A stretch of 64,000 nucleotides of DNA from Pseudomonas sp. S06B 330 (GCF_002845275.2 NZ_CP088149.1:473501-537500); one strand, 5' to 3'. Counted from the stretch's first letter, positions 50,757 to 60,364 are shown. Made by a program: numbers and translations. The notes: generated by a model not told the origin, from the letters alone.

Positions 50757-52007
50757 ATGCAACGTTACTCGGGCTTCGGCCTCTTCAAACACTCGCTCAG
50801 CCATCACGAAAACTGGCAGCGCATGTGGCGCACGCCGACCCCGAAAAAGGTCTACGACGTGGTTATTGTTGGTGGCGGCGGGCATGGCCTGGCCACTGCA
50901 TACTACCTGGCCAAGGAGCATGGCATCACCAATGTCGCGGTAGTCGAAAAGGGCTGGTTGGGTGGCGGCAACACCGCGCGCAACACAACGATTGTCCGTT
51001 CCAACTACCTGTGGGACGAGTCGGCGCATCTCTATGAGCACGCGATGAAGCTCTGGGAAGGCCTGTCGCAAGACATTAACTACAACGTGATGTTCTCCCA
51101 ACGCGGGGTTTATAACCTCTGCCACACCCTGCAGGACATGCGCGACTCCGAACGCCGGGTCAGCGCCAACCGCCTCAACGGTGTGGACGGTGAGCTGCTC
51201 AATGCCCAGCAAGTAGCCGAAGAAATCCCTTACCTGGACTGCTCGAAAAACACCCGCTACCCGATCATCGGTGCCACCGTGCAACGACGTGGTGGCGTCG
51301 CCCGTCATGACGCCGTGGCCTGGGGGTTTGCCCGCGCCGCGGACGCGCTGGGCGTGGATCTGATCCAGCAGACTGAAGTGATCGGCTTTCGTAAGGAAAA
51401 TGGCGTGGTCATCGGTGTCGAGACCAACAAAGGCTTTATTGGTGCCAAGCGCGTCGGGGTAGTCACTGCCGGCAACTCCGGGCACATGGCCAAGCTTGCC
51501 GGTTTCCGTCTGCCGATCGAATCGCATCCACTGCAGGCACTGGTGTCCGAACCGCTCAAGCCGATCATCGACAGCGTGATCATGTCCAACGCCGTGCACG
51601 GCTACATCAGCCAATCGGACAAGGGCGACCTGGTAATCGGTGCGGGCATCGACGGCTGGGTCGGCTACGGCCAGCGCGGTTCGTACCCGGTGATTGAGCA
51701 TACCCTGCAAGCCATTGTCGAAATGTTCCCGATTCTTTCCCGGGTACGGATGAACCGTCAGTGGGGCGGCATCGTCGACACCACGCCAGACGCTTGCCCG
51801 ATCATCTCCAAGACCCCGGTGAAGAACATGTTCTTCAACTGCGGCTGGGGTACCGGTGGCTTCAAGGCCACGCCGGGCTCGGGCAACGTGTTTGCCGCCA
51901 GTCTGGCCAAGGGCGAAATGCACCCGCTGGCCAAACCTTTTTCCATCGACCGTTTCCACAACGGCGCCCTGATCGACGAACACGGCGCCGCCGCTGTCGC
52001 CCACTAA
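50757..52007 (+). CDS. soxB: Sarcosine oxidase subunit beta SoxB
   Basis: This 416-residue flavoprotein is the catalytic beta subunit of the heterotetrameric oxidase. The FAD motif is [21 protein letters not shown] near residue 34, and [20 protein letters not shown] and [15 protein letters not shown] are family landmarks. The enzyme demethylates sarcosine to glycine, giving hydrogen peroxide and methylene-THF or formaldehyde. CAGGAG lies about 10 bases before the ATG. The operon continues soxD, soxA, soxG. Confidence 0.95.
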   Translation: MQRYSGFGLFKHSLSHHENWQRMWRTPTPKKVYDVVIVGGGGHGLATAYYLAKEHGITNVAVVEKGWLGGGNTARNTTIVRSNYLWDESAHLYEHAMKLWEGLSQDINYNVMFSQRGVYNLCHTLQDMRDSERRVSANRLNGVDGELLNAQQVAEEIPYLDCSKNTRYPIIGATVQRRGGVARHDAVAWGFARAADALGVDLIQQTEVIGFRKENGVVIGVETNKGFIGAKRVGVVTAGNSGHMAKLAGFRLPIESHPLQALVSEPLKPIIDSVIMSNAVHGYISQSDKGDLVIGAGIDGWVGYGQRGSYPVIEHTLQAIVEMFPILSRVRMNRQWGGIVDTTPDACPIISKTPVKNMFFNCGWGTGGFKATPGSGNVFAASLAKGEMHPLAKPFSIDRFHNGALIDEHGAAAVAH

Positions 52008-52021
52008 CAGGAGAAATCCCC

Positions 52022-52351
52022 ATGTTGCATATCTTCTGTCCCCACTGCGGCGAACTGCGCTCCGAGGAAGAATTCCACGCCGCAGGCCAGGCCCATATTC
52101 CGCGGCCGCTGGACCCTAACGCCTGCTCTGACGAGGAGTGGGGCGACTACATGTTCTTTCGCGACAACCCGCGTGGCCTGCACCACGAACTGTGGATTCA
52201 CGCCGCTGGCTGCCGCCAATACTTCAACGCCACCCGTGACACGTTGACCTACGAAATTCTGGAAACCTATCCGATCGGCGCCAAACCGCAAGTGACCGGT
52301 AAGAGCACCAGCCCGCAGTTGGCAGTCAGTGGTCAGGGAGAAAAGGTATGA
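52022..52351 (+). CDS. soxD: Sarcosine oxidase subunit delta SoxD
   Basis: This 109-residue small subunit has the zinc-binding N-terminus LHIFCPHCGELRSEEEFH with a C-x2-C pair, and later HHELWIHAAGCRQYFNATRDTLT with further ligands. It completes the alpha-beta-gamma-delta oxidase. It starts 14 bases after soxB (AGGAGAAA ahead of the ATG) and overlaps soxA by 4 bases (ATGA). Confidence 0.95.
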   Translation: MLHIFCPHCGELRSEEEFHAAGQAHIPRPLDPNACSDEEWGDYMFFRDNPRGLHHELWIHAAGCRQYFNATRDTLTYEILETYPIGAKPQVTGKSTSPQLAVSGQGEKV

Positions 52352-55300
52352 GCCAGGTCTATCGCCTGTCCAATGGCGGTCGCATTGATCGCAGCAAAGT
52401 CTTGAACTTCACCTTCAATGGCCAGACCTACCAGGGCTATGCCGGTGACACTTTAGCCGCAGCACTGCTGGCCAACGGCGTCGACATCGTTGGGCGCAGC
52501 TTCAAGTACTCGCGCCCACGCGGGATCATCGCTGCAGGCTCCGAAGAGCCGAACGCGATCCTGCAGATCGGCGCCACTGAAGCCACCCAGGTGCCTAACG
52601 TGCGTGCCACGCAGCAGGCACTGTATGCCGGTCTGGTCGCCACCAGCACCAACGGCTGGCCGAGCGTGAACACCGACGTCATGGGGATTCTCGGCAAGGT
52701 CGGCGGCAAGCTGATGCCGCCGGGTTTCTACTACAAGACGTTCATGTACCCGCAGTCGTTCTGGATGACGTACGAGAAGTACATCCGCAAGGCCGCAGGC
52801 CTAGGTCGTGCGCCCCTGGAAAACGATCCGGACAGCTACGACTACATGAACCAGCACTGTGATGTGCTGGTGGTTGGCGCCGGCCCTTCCGGCCTTGCTG
52901 CAGCCTTGGCCGCAGGGCGCAGTGGTGCGCGAGTGATCCTCGCTGACGAACAGGAAGAGTTCGGCGGCAGTCTGCTCGACAGCCGAGAAACCCTCGATGG
53001 CAAGCCTGCTGCTGAATGGGTCGCCGCGGTCGTTGCCGAGCTCAAGACACTGCCTGAAGTCACCCTCTTGCCGCGGTCAACGGTCAACGGCTATCACGAC
53101 CACAACTTCCTCACTATCCACGAGCGCCTGACCGACCACCTCGGCGATCGCGCGCCGATCGGTACTGTGCGCCAGCGCATGCATCGGGTGCGGGCCAAGC
53201 GTGTGGTGCTCGCCACGGGTGCCCATGAGCGTCCGCTGGTGTACGGCAACAACGATGTGCCGGGCAACATGCTCGCTGGGGCGGTGTCGACCTACGTGCG
53301 TCGTTATGGCGTGGCGCCGGGCCGTAACCTGGTGCTGTCGACCAACAACGACCATGCCTATCGTGTGGCCTTGGACTGGCATGACGCTGGTCTGAAAGTA
53401 GTCGCCATCGCTGACGCCCGCCATAACCCACGTGGTTCGCTGGTAGAAGAGGCGCGGGCCAAGGGCATTCGCATCCTGACCTCCAGCGCGGTGATCGAAT
53501 CCCGTGGCAGCAAGCATGTTACCGCTGCCCGTGTCGCTGCTATCGACGTTAAAGCGCATAAAGTTGCCAGCCCCGGCGAGTGGCTGGACTGCGACCTGGT
53601 TGCCACCTCCGGCGGCTACAGTCCGGTGGTGCATCTGGCTTCGCACCTGGGCGGTAAACCAATTTGGCGTGAAGACATTCTTGGCTTCGTACCGGGCGAC
53701 GCCCCGCAGAAACGCGTGTGTGTCGGTGGCATCAACGGCGTGTTCGCGCTGGGCGACAGCCTGGCAGACGGTTTTGAAGGTGGCGTACGCGCTGCCACCG
53801 AAGCAGGCTTCAAGGCAGTGGCAGGCAGCTTGCCAAAGGTGCTGGCACGTCAAGAAGAGGCCACCCTGGCACTGTTCCAGGTGCCCCATGACAAGAACAC
53901 AGCACGTGCACCGAAGCAGTTCGTCGACCAGCAGAATGACGTCACCGCGGCCGCCATCGAGCTGGCTACCCGTGAAGGCTTCGAGTCGGTCGAACACGTT
54001 AAGCGTTACACGGCACTGGGCTTCGGTACCGACCAAGGCAAATTGGGCAACATCAACGGCCTGGCCATTGCTGCACGCTCCATGGGTATTACCATCCCGG
54101 AAATGGGCACCACCATGTTCCGCCCCAACTACACGCCGATCACCTTCGGCGCGGTGGCTGGGCGCCATTGCGGTCATCTGTTCGAGCCGGTGCGCTTTAC
54201 CGCGCTGCACGCCTGGCACCTGAAGAACGGTGCCGAGTTTGAAGACGTCGGCCAGTGGAAGCGGCCTTGGTACTTCCCGCGTAATGGCGAAGACATTCAT
54301 GCCGCGGTGGCCCGTGAATGCAAAGCGGTGCGTGACAGTGTTGGCCTGCTCGATGCCTCGACCCTGGGCAAAATCGACATCCAGGGCCCGGACGCGCGTG
54401 AGTTTCTCAACCGCATCTACACCAACGCCTGGACTAAGCTCGACGTCGGCAAGGCGCGCTACGGCCTGATGTGCAAGGAAGACGGCATGGTCTTCGATGA
54501 CGGCGTAACTGCCTGCGTCGGCGAAAACCATTTCATCATGACCACCACTACTGGCGGCGCGGCCCGCGTGCTGCAGTGGCTGGAGATCTACCAACAGACC
54601 GAATGGCCTGAGCTCAAGGTGTACTTCACCTCGGTTACCGACCATTGGGCGACCCTGACCTTGTCAGGCCCGAACAGCCGCAAGCTGCTCAGCGAAGTGA
54701 CCGATATCGACCTGGACAAGGATGCATTCCCGTTCATGACCTGGAAGGAAGGCCTGGTCGCCGGGGTACCGGCACGGGTGTTCCGTATCTCGTTCACCGG
54801 TGAGCTGTCGTACGAGGTCAATATCCAGGCCAACTACGCCATGGGCGTGCTGGAGAAAATTGCCGAGGCGGGCAAACAGTACAACCTCACCCCGTACGGC
54901 ACCGAAACCATGCACGTCCTGCGGGCCGAGAAGGGCTTCATCATCGTCGGTCAGGACACCGACGGCTCGATGACCCCGGACGACTTGAACATGGGCTGGT
55001 GTGTAGGGCGCACCAAGCCGTTCTCGTGGATCGGTTGGCGCGGGATGAATCGCGAAGATTGCGTGCGTGAAAACCGTAAGCAGTTGGTCGGTCTCAAACC
55101 GGTCGACCCGAACCAATGGTTGCCGGAAGGTGCGCAACTGGTTTTCGACCCGAAACAACCGATCCCGATGGACATGGTCGGTCACGTGACCTCCAGCTAC
55201 GCCAGCAACTCCCTGGGTTATTCCTTCGCCATGGGTGTGGTCAAAGGCGGACTCAAGCGTTTGGGTGAGCGGGTCTACTCGCCTCAGGCCGATGGCAGCG

Positions 55301-55365
55301 TGATCGAAGCGGAAATCTGTTCATCGGTGTTCTTCGATCCGAAGGGTGAGCGGCAGAACGTTTAG
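52348..55365 (+). CDS. soxA: Sarcosine oxidase subunit alpha SoxA
   Basis: This 1005-residue subunit combines an N-terminal 2Fe-2S-like fold without the cluster (VLNFTFNGQTYQGYAGDTLAAALLANG), a dinucleotide-binding oxidoreductase core (CDVLVVGAGPSGLAAALAAGRSGARVILADEQ near 170) that holds NAD, and a C-terminal aminomethyltransferase domain (from about residue 630; DVGKARYGLMCKEDGMVFDDG) that binds folate. It channels the methyl carbon to tetrahydrofolate. A long minus-strand frame inside it is a shadow. Confidence 0.96.
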   Translation: MSQVYRLSNGGRIDRSKVLNFTFNGQTYQGYAGDTLAAALLANGVDIVGRSFKYSRPRGIIAAGSEEPNAILQIGATEATQVPNVRATQQALYAGLVATSTNGWPSVNTDVMGILGKVGGKLMPPGFYYKTFMYPQSFWMTYEKYIRKAAGLGRAPLENDPDSYDYMNQHCDVLVVGAGPSGLAAALAAGRSGARVILADEQEEFGGSLLDSRETLDGKPAAEWVAAVVAELKTLPEVTLLPRSTVNGYHDHNFLTIHERLTDHLGDRAPIGTVRQRMHRVRAKRVVLATGAHERPLVYGNNDVPGNMLAGAVSTYVRRYGVAPGRNLVLSTNNDHAYRVALDWHDAGLKVVAIADARHNPRGSLVEEARAKGIRILTSSAVIESRGSKHVTAARVAAIDVKAHKVASPGEWLDCDLVATSGGYSPVVHLASHLGGKPIWREDILGFVPGDAPQKRVCVGGINGVFALGDSLADGFEGGVRAATEAGFKAVAGSLPKVLARQEEATLALFQVPHDKNTARAPKQFVDQQNDVTAAAIELATREGFESVEHVKRYTALGFGTDQGKLGNINGLAIAARSMGITIPEMGTTMFRPNYTPITFGAVAGRHCGHLFEPVRFTALHAWHLKNGAEFEDVGQWKRPWYFPRNGEDIHAAVARECKAVRDSVGLLDASTLGKIDIQGPDAREFLNRIYTNAWTKLDVGKARYGLMCKEDGMVFDDGVTACVGENHFIMTTTTGGAARVLQWLEIYQQTEWPELKVYFTSVTDHWATLTLSGPNSRKLLSEVTDIDLDKDAFPFMTWKEGLVAGVPARVFRISFTGELSYEVNIQANYAMGVLEKIAEAGKQYNLTPYGTETMHVLRAEKGFIIVGQDTDGSMTPDDLNMGWCVGRTKPFSWIGWRGMNREDCVRENRKQLVGLKPVDPNQWLPEGAQLVFDPKQPIPMDMVGHVTSSYASNSLGYSFAMGVVKGGLKRLGERVYSPQADGSVIEAEICSSVFFDPKGERQNV

Positions 55366-55385
55366 TCAACTTGGCGGCTTGATGA

Positions 55386-55419
55386 CCTGTGGGAGCCCGC
55401 CAAGCTGACTCCCACACGG
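55386..55419. repeat. Short REP palindrome between soxA and soxG
   Basis: CCTGTGGGAG and CTCCCACACGG type arms flank GCCCGCCAAGCTGA. This is a shortened form of the CTGTGGGAGC family, located inside the sox operon 20 bases after the soxA stop. Confidence 0.7.
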
Positions 55420-55458
55420 TAATCGCCCTACAGAACACGAATTCAAGGCAGGTGAGTA

Positions 55459-56091
55459 ATGAGCACAGTCAACGTCTACCAGCAACGCCCCGGCAACGAT
55501 GCCAAGGCCGAGTCGCCACTGCATCACGCCGACCTGCCCAGCCTGATCGGCAAGGGCCGCAAGAACGCCGGAGTCACCCTGCGCGAGCACAAGTTCCTTG
55601 GCCACCTGACCCTGCGCGGCGATGGGCGCGACCCGGCTTTCGCCGGTGGCGTATTCAAGGCCCTGGGTCTGGAATTGCCTGTTGCGCTGACAGTGGTCGC
55701 CAACGGCGACATGTCTCTGCAGTGGCTGGGTCCGGATGAGTGGCTGCTGATTGTCCCCGGTGGTCAGGAGCTCGCTGTCGAGCAGAAACTGCGCGATGCC
55801 CTTGAAGGTCAGCATATCCAGGTGGTCAACGTCAGCGGCGGACAAACCCTGCTAGAACTAAGTGGCCGCAACGTGCGCGAAGTGCTGATGAAATCCACCA
55901 GCTACGATGTACATCCAAACAACTTCCCCGTCGGCAAAGCCGTGGGCACGGTGTTCGCCAAGTCGCAATTGGTGATCCGTCGTACCGGCGAGGAAACCTG
56001 GGAGCTGCTGATCCGTCGCAGCTTCTCCGATTATTGGTGGCTGTGGCTGCAGGACGCGGCAGCCGAATACGGTTTGAGCATCGAGGCCTAA
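55459..56091 (+). CDS. soxG: Sarcosine oxidase subunit gamma SoxG
   Basis: This 210-residue subunit has the family opening (ADLPSLIGKGRKNAGVTLREHKFLGHLTLRGDG) and LQWLGPDEWLLIVPGGQE, with a fold related to the aminomethyltransferase domain. It caps the alpha subunit in the oxidase. CAGGTGAG lies just before the ATG. The gap of 93 bases after soxA contains a REP, unlike the tight soxB-soxD-soxA spacing, so expression may be partly separated. purU follows after 10 bases. Confidence 0.94.
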   Translation: MSTVNVYQQRPGNDAKAESPLHHADLPSLIGKGRKNAGVTLREHKFLGHLTLRGDGRDPAFAGGVFKALGLELPVALTVVANGDMSLQWLGPDEWLLIVPGGQELAVEQKLRDALEGQHIQVVNVSGGQTLLELSGRNVREVLMKSTSYDVHPNNFPVGKAVGTVFAKSQLVIRRTGEETWELLIRRSFSDYWWLWLQDAAAEYGLSIEA

Positions 56092-56101
56092 GGGGAGTCG
56101 T

Positions 56102-56959
56102 ATGAGCCGAGCACCGGACACTTGGATTCTCACCGCTGACTGTCCGAGCCTGCTCGGTACGGTGGACGTGGTGACGCGTTATCTGTACGAGCAACAGTGT
56201 TATGTCACCGAACATCATTCGTTCGATGACCGGCTGTCCGGGCGCTTCTTCATTCGTGTGGAATTCCGTCAGCCGGATGACTTCGACGAAGCCAGCTTTC
56301 GCGCGGGGCTCGCTGAGCGCGGCGAAGCCTTCGGTATGCTGTTCGAACTGACCGCTCCCAAGCATCGGCCGAAAGTGGTGATCATGGTGTCCAAGGCCGA
56401 CCACTGCCTCAACGACCTGCTCTACCGCCAGCGCATCGGGCAATTGAGCATGGACGTTGTGGCGGTGATCTCCAATCACCCGGACCTTGAGCCGCTAGCC
56501 CACTGGCACCGCATTCCCTACTACCACTTTGCCCTTGACCCACATGACAAACCGGCGCAGGAGCGCAAGGTGTTGCAGGTGATCGAAGAGTCTGGTGCGG
56601 AGCTGGTGATCCTTGCCCGCTACATGCAAGTGCTGTCGCCGGAACTGTGCCGCAAGCTTGATGGCTGGGCGATCAACATTCACCACTCGCTGCTGCCTGG
56701 TTTCAAAGGTGCCAAGCCCTACCACCAGGCCTATAACAAGGGCGTGAAGTTGGTGGGCGCTACCGCTCACTACATCAACAACGACCTCGACGAAGGGCCG
56801 ATCATTGCCCAGGGCGTCGAGTCGGTCGACCACAGCCATTACCCGGAAGACCTGATCGCCAAGGGCCGCGACATCGAGTGCCTGACTCTGGCGCGAGCGG
56901 TGGGCTATCACATTGAACGGCGGGTCTTCTTGAACGCCAACAGGACAGTAGTGCTCTGA
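56102..56959 (+). CDS. purU: Formyltetrahydrofolate deformylase PurU
   Basis: This 285-residue enzyme hydrolyses 10-formyl-THF to formate and THF. It has an N-terminal ACT domain (WILTADCPSLLGTVDVVTRYLYEQ, about 8-85) and a C-terminal formyltransferase-type domain with INIHHSLLPGFKGAKPYHQAYNKGVKLVGATAHYINNDLDEGPII containing the catalytic Asn, His and Asp. In this cluster it recycles folate loaded with carbon from sarcosine. GGGGAG precedes the ATG. Confidence 0.95.
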   Translation: MSRAPDTWILTADCPSLLGTVDVVTRYLYEQQCYVTEHHSFDDRLSGRFFIRVEFRQPDDFDEASFRAGLAERGEAFGMLFELTAPKHRPKVVIMVSKADHCLNDLLYRQRIGQLSMDVVAVISNHPDLEPLAHWHRIPYYHFALDPHDKPAQERKVLQVIEESGAELVILARYMQVLSPELCRKLDGWAINIHHSLLPGFKGAKPYHQAYNKGVKLVGATAHYINNDLDEGPIIAQGVESVDHSHYPEDLIAKGRDIECLTLARAVGYHIERRVFLNANRTVVL

Positions 56960-56965
56960 CTGACG

Positions 56966-56982
56966 CCATCGCCGGCAAGGCC
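56966..56982. repeat. Solitary REP arm
   Basis: CCATCGCCGGCAAGGCC is one arm of the second REP family, 6 bases after the purU stop, without its inverted partner. Confidence 0.55.
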
Positions 56983-57040
56983 AGAACAGATTCCAGTAAC
57001 TCAGCGCGGCCCTCGGGCGGCGCACTTTGCACCGCTACAT

Positions 57041-57048
57041 AACAACAA
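57041..57048 (+). promoter_or_regulatory. Crc/Hfq-type catabolite motif candidate before fdhA
   Basis: AACAACAA, followed by AC, lies just before the fdhA Shine-Dalgarno sequence (GAGGT near 57057). A-rich AAnAAnAA motifs near start sites are where Hfq with Crc blocks translation in Pseudomonas. One short motif can arise by chance. Confidence 0.4.
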
Positions 57049-57067
57049 ACTTTAGCGAGGTAAAAGC

Positions 57068-58267
57068 ATGTCTGGTAATCGTGGTGTGGTGTATCTCGGC
57101 GCTGGCAAGGTCGAGGTGCAGAAAATTGACTACCCGAAAATGCAGGATCCGCGTGGCAAGAAGATCGAGCACGGGGTGATCCTCAGGGTGGTCTCCACCA
57201 ACATCTGTGGCTCTGACCAGCATATGGTCCGTGGTCGCACCACCGCTCAAGTCGGCCTGGTGCTGGGCCATGAAATCACCGGTGAGGTGATCGAAAAGGG
57301 CCGCGACGTGGAAAACCTGCAGATCGGCGATCTGGTCTCGGTGCCGTTCAACGTCGCTTGTGGCCGCTGCCGCTCGTGCAAAGAACAACACACTGGCGTC
57401 TGCCTGACCGTTAACCCGGCACGTGCTGGGGGTGCCTATGGCTATGTCGACATGGGCGACTGGACCGGTGGCCAGGCCGAATACGTGCTGGTGCCCTATG
57501 CCGACTTCAACCTGCTGAAACTGCCTAACCGTGACAAGGCCATGGAGAAAATCCGCGACCTGACCTGCCTCTCCGACATCCTGCCGACCGGTTATCACGG
57601 TGCAGTGACAGCGGGCGTTGGCCCTGGCAGTTCGGTGTACATCGCCGGTGCCGGTCCTGTGGGGCTGGCCGCAGCAGCTTCAGCGCGTCTGCTGGGTGCT
57701 GCGGTGGTGATCGTCGGTGACGTCAACCCGGTGCGCCTGGCGCACGCCAAGGCCCAAGGTTTCGAAATCGCCGACTTGTCCCAGGACACCCCGCTGCATG
57801 AGCAAATTGCCAACCTCCTAGGTGAGCCGGAAGTGGATTGCGCGGTCGATGCCGTGGGTTTCGAAGCCCGTGGACATGGTCATGCCGGTGCTAAGCATGA
57901 AGCCCCGGCTACCGTACTCAACTCGCTGATGGGCGTGGTGCGGGTGGCGGGCAAGATTGGTATTCCCGGCTTGTACGTCACCGAAGATCCGGGTGCAGTG
58001 GATGCTGCAGCGAAAATTGGCAGCCTGAGCATCCGCTTTGGCCTGGGCTGGGCCAAGTCGCACAGCTTCCATACCGGGCAAACCCCAGTGATGAAGTACA
58101 ACCGTCAACTGATGCAGGCGATCATGTGGGACCGTATCAACATTGCCGAAGTGGTGGGCGTACAGGTGATCAGCCTGGACCAGGCACCGGAAGGCTACGG
58201 CGAGTTTGATGCAGGGGTTCCAAAGAAATTCGTGATCGATCCGCACAAGCTGTTCAGCGCGGCCTGA
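57068..58267 (+). CDS. fdhA: Glutathione-independent formaldehyde dehydrogenase
   Basis: This 399-residue zinc alcohol dehydrogenase family enzyme oxidises formaldehyde to formate with tightly bound NAD. The catalytic zinc cysteine is in NICGSDQHMVRGR, the GHE motif is LGHEITGEV, the structural zinc cysteines are CGRCRSCKEQHTGVC, and the NAD loop is IAGAGPVGLAAAASARLLGA. It detoxifies formaldehyde from the GbcAB, DgcAB and Sox steps. GAGGT lies about 7 bases before the ATG. Confidence 0.96.
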   Translation: MSGNRGVVYLGAGKVEVQKIDYPKMQDPRGKKIEHGVILRVVSTNICGSDQHMVRGRTTAQVGLVLGHEITGEVIEKGRDVENLQIGDLVSVPFNVACGRCRSCKEQHTGVCLTVNPARAGGAYGYVDMGDWTGGQAEYVLVPYADFNLLKLPNRDKAMEKIRDLTCLSDILPTGYHGAVTAGVGPGSSVYIAGAGPVGLAAAASARLLGAAVVIVGDVNPVRLAHAKAQGFEIADLSQDTPLHEQIANLLGEPEVDCAVDAVGFEARGHGHAGAKHEAPATVLNSLMGVVRVAGKIGIPGLYVTEDPGAVDAAAKIGSLSIRFGLGWAKSHSFHTGQTPVMKYNRQLMQAIMWDRINIAEVVGVQVISLDQAPEGYGEFDAGVPKKFVIDPHKLFSAA

Positions 58268-58313
58268 TAGCCACTAGGCGACCTATCGCGACAAGCCCGG
58301 CTGCCATGGGACA

Positions 58314-58338
58314 CTGTGGGAGTCGGCCTTGCCGGCGA
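58314..58338. repeat. Solitary REP arm after fdhA
   Basis: CTGTGGGAGTCGGCCTTGCCGGCGA matches one arm of the second REP family, about 45 bases after the fdhA stop. No inverted partner is close by. Confidence 0.65.
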
Positions 58339-58426
58339 AAAGGCCATCAGAGAAAACGGAACATTCCCTCGCCTACAAGGTCCAACCCTCGTTTTCCCCT
58401 GCCTTTACGGCTGACGAGGTCTATTC

Positions 58427-58993
58427 ATGAAACGTTTTGCACTGGTCACCCTGATGACTCTGGCTGCCAGCCCGGTATTCGCCTTCAACCTCAGCGATGC
58501 GGCCAACGCCGTTTCCGCCATGCAAGGCAACAAGGACGGTGCTGCGGTGCAGGCGCCAGCCGCTTCGGCGAACTTGCTCAATACCCTCGGCAGTGAGCTG
58601 AAAATCACCCCGGAACAAGCCATCGGTGGCACCGGCGCGTTGCTCGGTCTTGCTCGTAATCAACTGAGCAGCACCGACTACGAACAACTAAGCAAAGCCG
58701 TTCCCGGCCTGGACCTGCTCTCCGGCGAAAACGCCTTGGGCGGATTGAGCGGTTTGGGTGATCTGCTCGGCAAGAGCGGCAATTCGTCGGCCCTGAGCAA
58801 TGCCTTGGGCGATAACGTTAAAAGCACCGATGACCTGAACAACGCCTTTAGCGCCTTGGGCATGGATACCGGCATGATCGGTCAGTTTGCCCCGCTGATC
58901 CTGCAGTACCTCGGTCAGCAGGGCGTTGCCGGTTCGCTGTTGCAGAGCCTGGGCGGCCTCTGGGGCACGCCCGCTGCCGCCCCTTCAGTGTAA
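58427..58993 (+). CDS. DUF2780 family exported protein
   Basis: This 188-residue protein has a Sec signal peptide (MKRFALVTLMTLAASPVFA) and the DUF2780 pattern of helical Gly/Leu-rich segments: LLNTLGSELKITPEQAIGGTGALLGLARNQLSSTDYEQLSKAVPGLDLL and ALGMDTGMIGQFAPLILQYLGQQGVAGSLLQSLGGLW. Members are small periplasmic or secreted proteins of unknown role. It is monocistronic and its 3' end is 6 bases from the convergent permease gene. Confidence 0.85.
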   Translation: MKRFALVTLMTLAASPVFAFNLSDAANAVSAMQGNKDGAAVQAPAASANLLNTLGSELKITPEQAIGGTGALLGLARNQLSSTDYEQLSKAVPGLDLLSGENALGGLSGLGDLLGKSGNSSALSNALGDNVKSTDDLNNAFSALGMDTGMIGQFAPLILQYLGQQGVAGSLLQSLGGLWGTPAAAPSV

Positions 58994-58999
58994 CGACGC

Positions 59000-60364
59000 T
59001 TACGCCGCTTCGGAAAAGTCCACCATGCGCACCGGGCGTCGGAAGCCGCTGGTGAGCACCATCAGGTAGGCCAGGCCCAGACCGAACCAACTCAGGCCAA
59101 TGGTCAGGGTCAAGGTCGACAGGCTGGTCCACAGCCACAGGGTCAGGCTCATGCCCACCAGCGGGACCAGGCCATAACGCAGCAACCCTGTCAGGTTGCG
59201 ATGGCAGGTCTCGTTGATCAAGTGGGTGCGAATCACTGCCAAGTTCACCGCTGAGAACGCCACCAGCGCACCAAAGCTGATGAGTGAAGCGAGGGTGGCA
59301 AGATCGATGACCAAGGCCAGCAGGGAAAATGCCGAGACCACCAGGGTAGCGGTAACCGGTGTGCCGAAGCGCGGCGACAAATTACCGAACCAGCGTTGTG
59401 GCAAGACCCTGTCACGACCCATGGTGTAGAGAATCCGCGATACCGCAGCCTGCGAAGCCAGGGCCGAGCCCAGGCTGCCAGCGACGTAAGCGGCGGTAAA
59501 GAAATTGGCCAGGAACTGCCCGCCCGCCTTGAACATCACCTCGTTGGCCGCCGCGTCGGTATTGGCGAAATGGCTGCCGGGCAGCACCAACTGGCTGATG
59601 TAGGCGAGCAGGGTGAACAGTACGCCGGCGCCCAGTGTGGTGAGGATGATCGCTCGCGGCACGGTACGCTGTGCATCCTTGGTTTCTTCCGCGAGGGTCG
59701 AAACAGCGTCAAAACCGAGGAACGACAGACACAGCACGGCCGCACCTGCCATCAAATGATTGAAGCCCGGCTGGCTGCCATCACCGAGCAGTGGCGCGAG
59801 GAAATCGACCGGCTGACCACCCCCCAACGTTTTGAACGACAGCGCGACGAACACGCCGATGAAGATGATCTGCGCACCGACAATCAGGTTGCTGGCCTTG
59901 GCCACCGAATGTATGCCGACTACGTTGAGCACGGTAACCAGAGCGATCGAAGCGAGGATGATGGTCCACACCGGAATGCTCGGGAAGGCGATGTTCAGGA
60001 ACAGGCCGATGAGCAGGTAATTGATCATCGGGATGAACAGGTAGTCGAGCAGCAGCGACCAGCCGGCAAGAAAGCCGATGCTCGGTCCAAAGGCCAGGTT
60101 GGTGTAGGAGTAGGCGGAGCCGGCGACCGGAAAACGCCGGACCATGAAGCTGTAGGAAGTCGCCGTGAAGAGCATGGCCAGCAGCGTTACCAGATAGGCC
60201 CCGGCAGTACGGCCACCGGTGAGTTCGGTGACGATGCCGTAGGTGGTGAAGATGGTCAGCGGGACCATGTAAACCAGGCCGAAGAACACCAGGGCGGGGA
60301 GGCCGAGGACACGGCGCAGTTGGGCGGAGTCTGCCTGGGCAGTGTTGCTTGGTTGCTTGGCCAT
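59000..60364 (-). CDS. APC-family permease, putrescine importer PuuP-like
   Basis: This 454-residue inner-membrane carrier has twelve predicted helices. LPALVFFGLVYMVPLTIFTTYGIVTELTGG, RRFPVAGSAYSYTNLAFGPSIGFLAGWSLLLDY and LSFLGFDAVSTLAEETKDAQRTVPRAI match the putrescine/aromatic amine branch near PuuP and YeeF-type carriers. Substrate is inferred from family resemblance; amino acids are possible. No catabolic gene lies beside it, so context does not help. The upstream 120 bases are AT-rich and should hold its promoter. Confidence 0.8.
   Translation of the reverse strand: MAKQPSNTAQADSAQLRRVLGLPALVFFGLVYMVPLTIFTTYGIVTELTGGRTAGAYLVTLLAMLFTATSYSFMVRRFPVAGSAYSYTNLAFGPSIGFLAGWSLLLDYLFIPMINYLLIGLFLNIAFPSIPVWTIILASIALVTVLNVVGIHSVAKASNLIVGAQIIFIGVFVALSFKTLGGGQPVDFLAPLLGDGSQPGFNHLMAGAAVLCLSFLGFDAVSTLAEETKDAQRTVPRAIILTTLGAGVLFTLLAYISQLVLPGSHFANTDAAANEVMFKAGGQFLANFFTAAYVAGSLGSALASQAAVSRILYTMGRDRVLPQRWFGNLSPRFGTPVTATLVVSAFSLLALVIDLATLASLISFGALVAFSAVNLAVIRTHLINETCHRNLTGLLRYGLVPLVGMSLTLWLWTSLSTLTLTIGLSWFGLGLAYLMVLTSGFRRPVRMVDFSEAA

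Noticed and set aside
53077..54645. 522-codon minus-strand frame inside soxA
   Set aside because: Its composition is that of a shadow frame (His, Val, Gly rich) and the sense strand encodes a well-supported oxidase subunit through the whole length.
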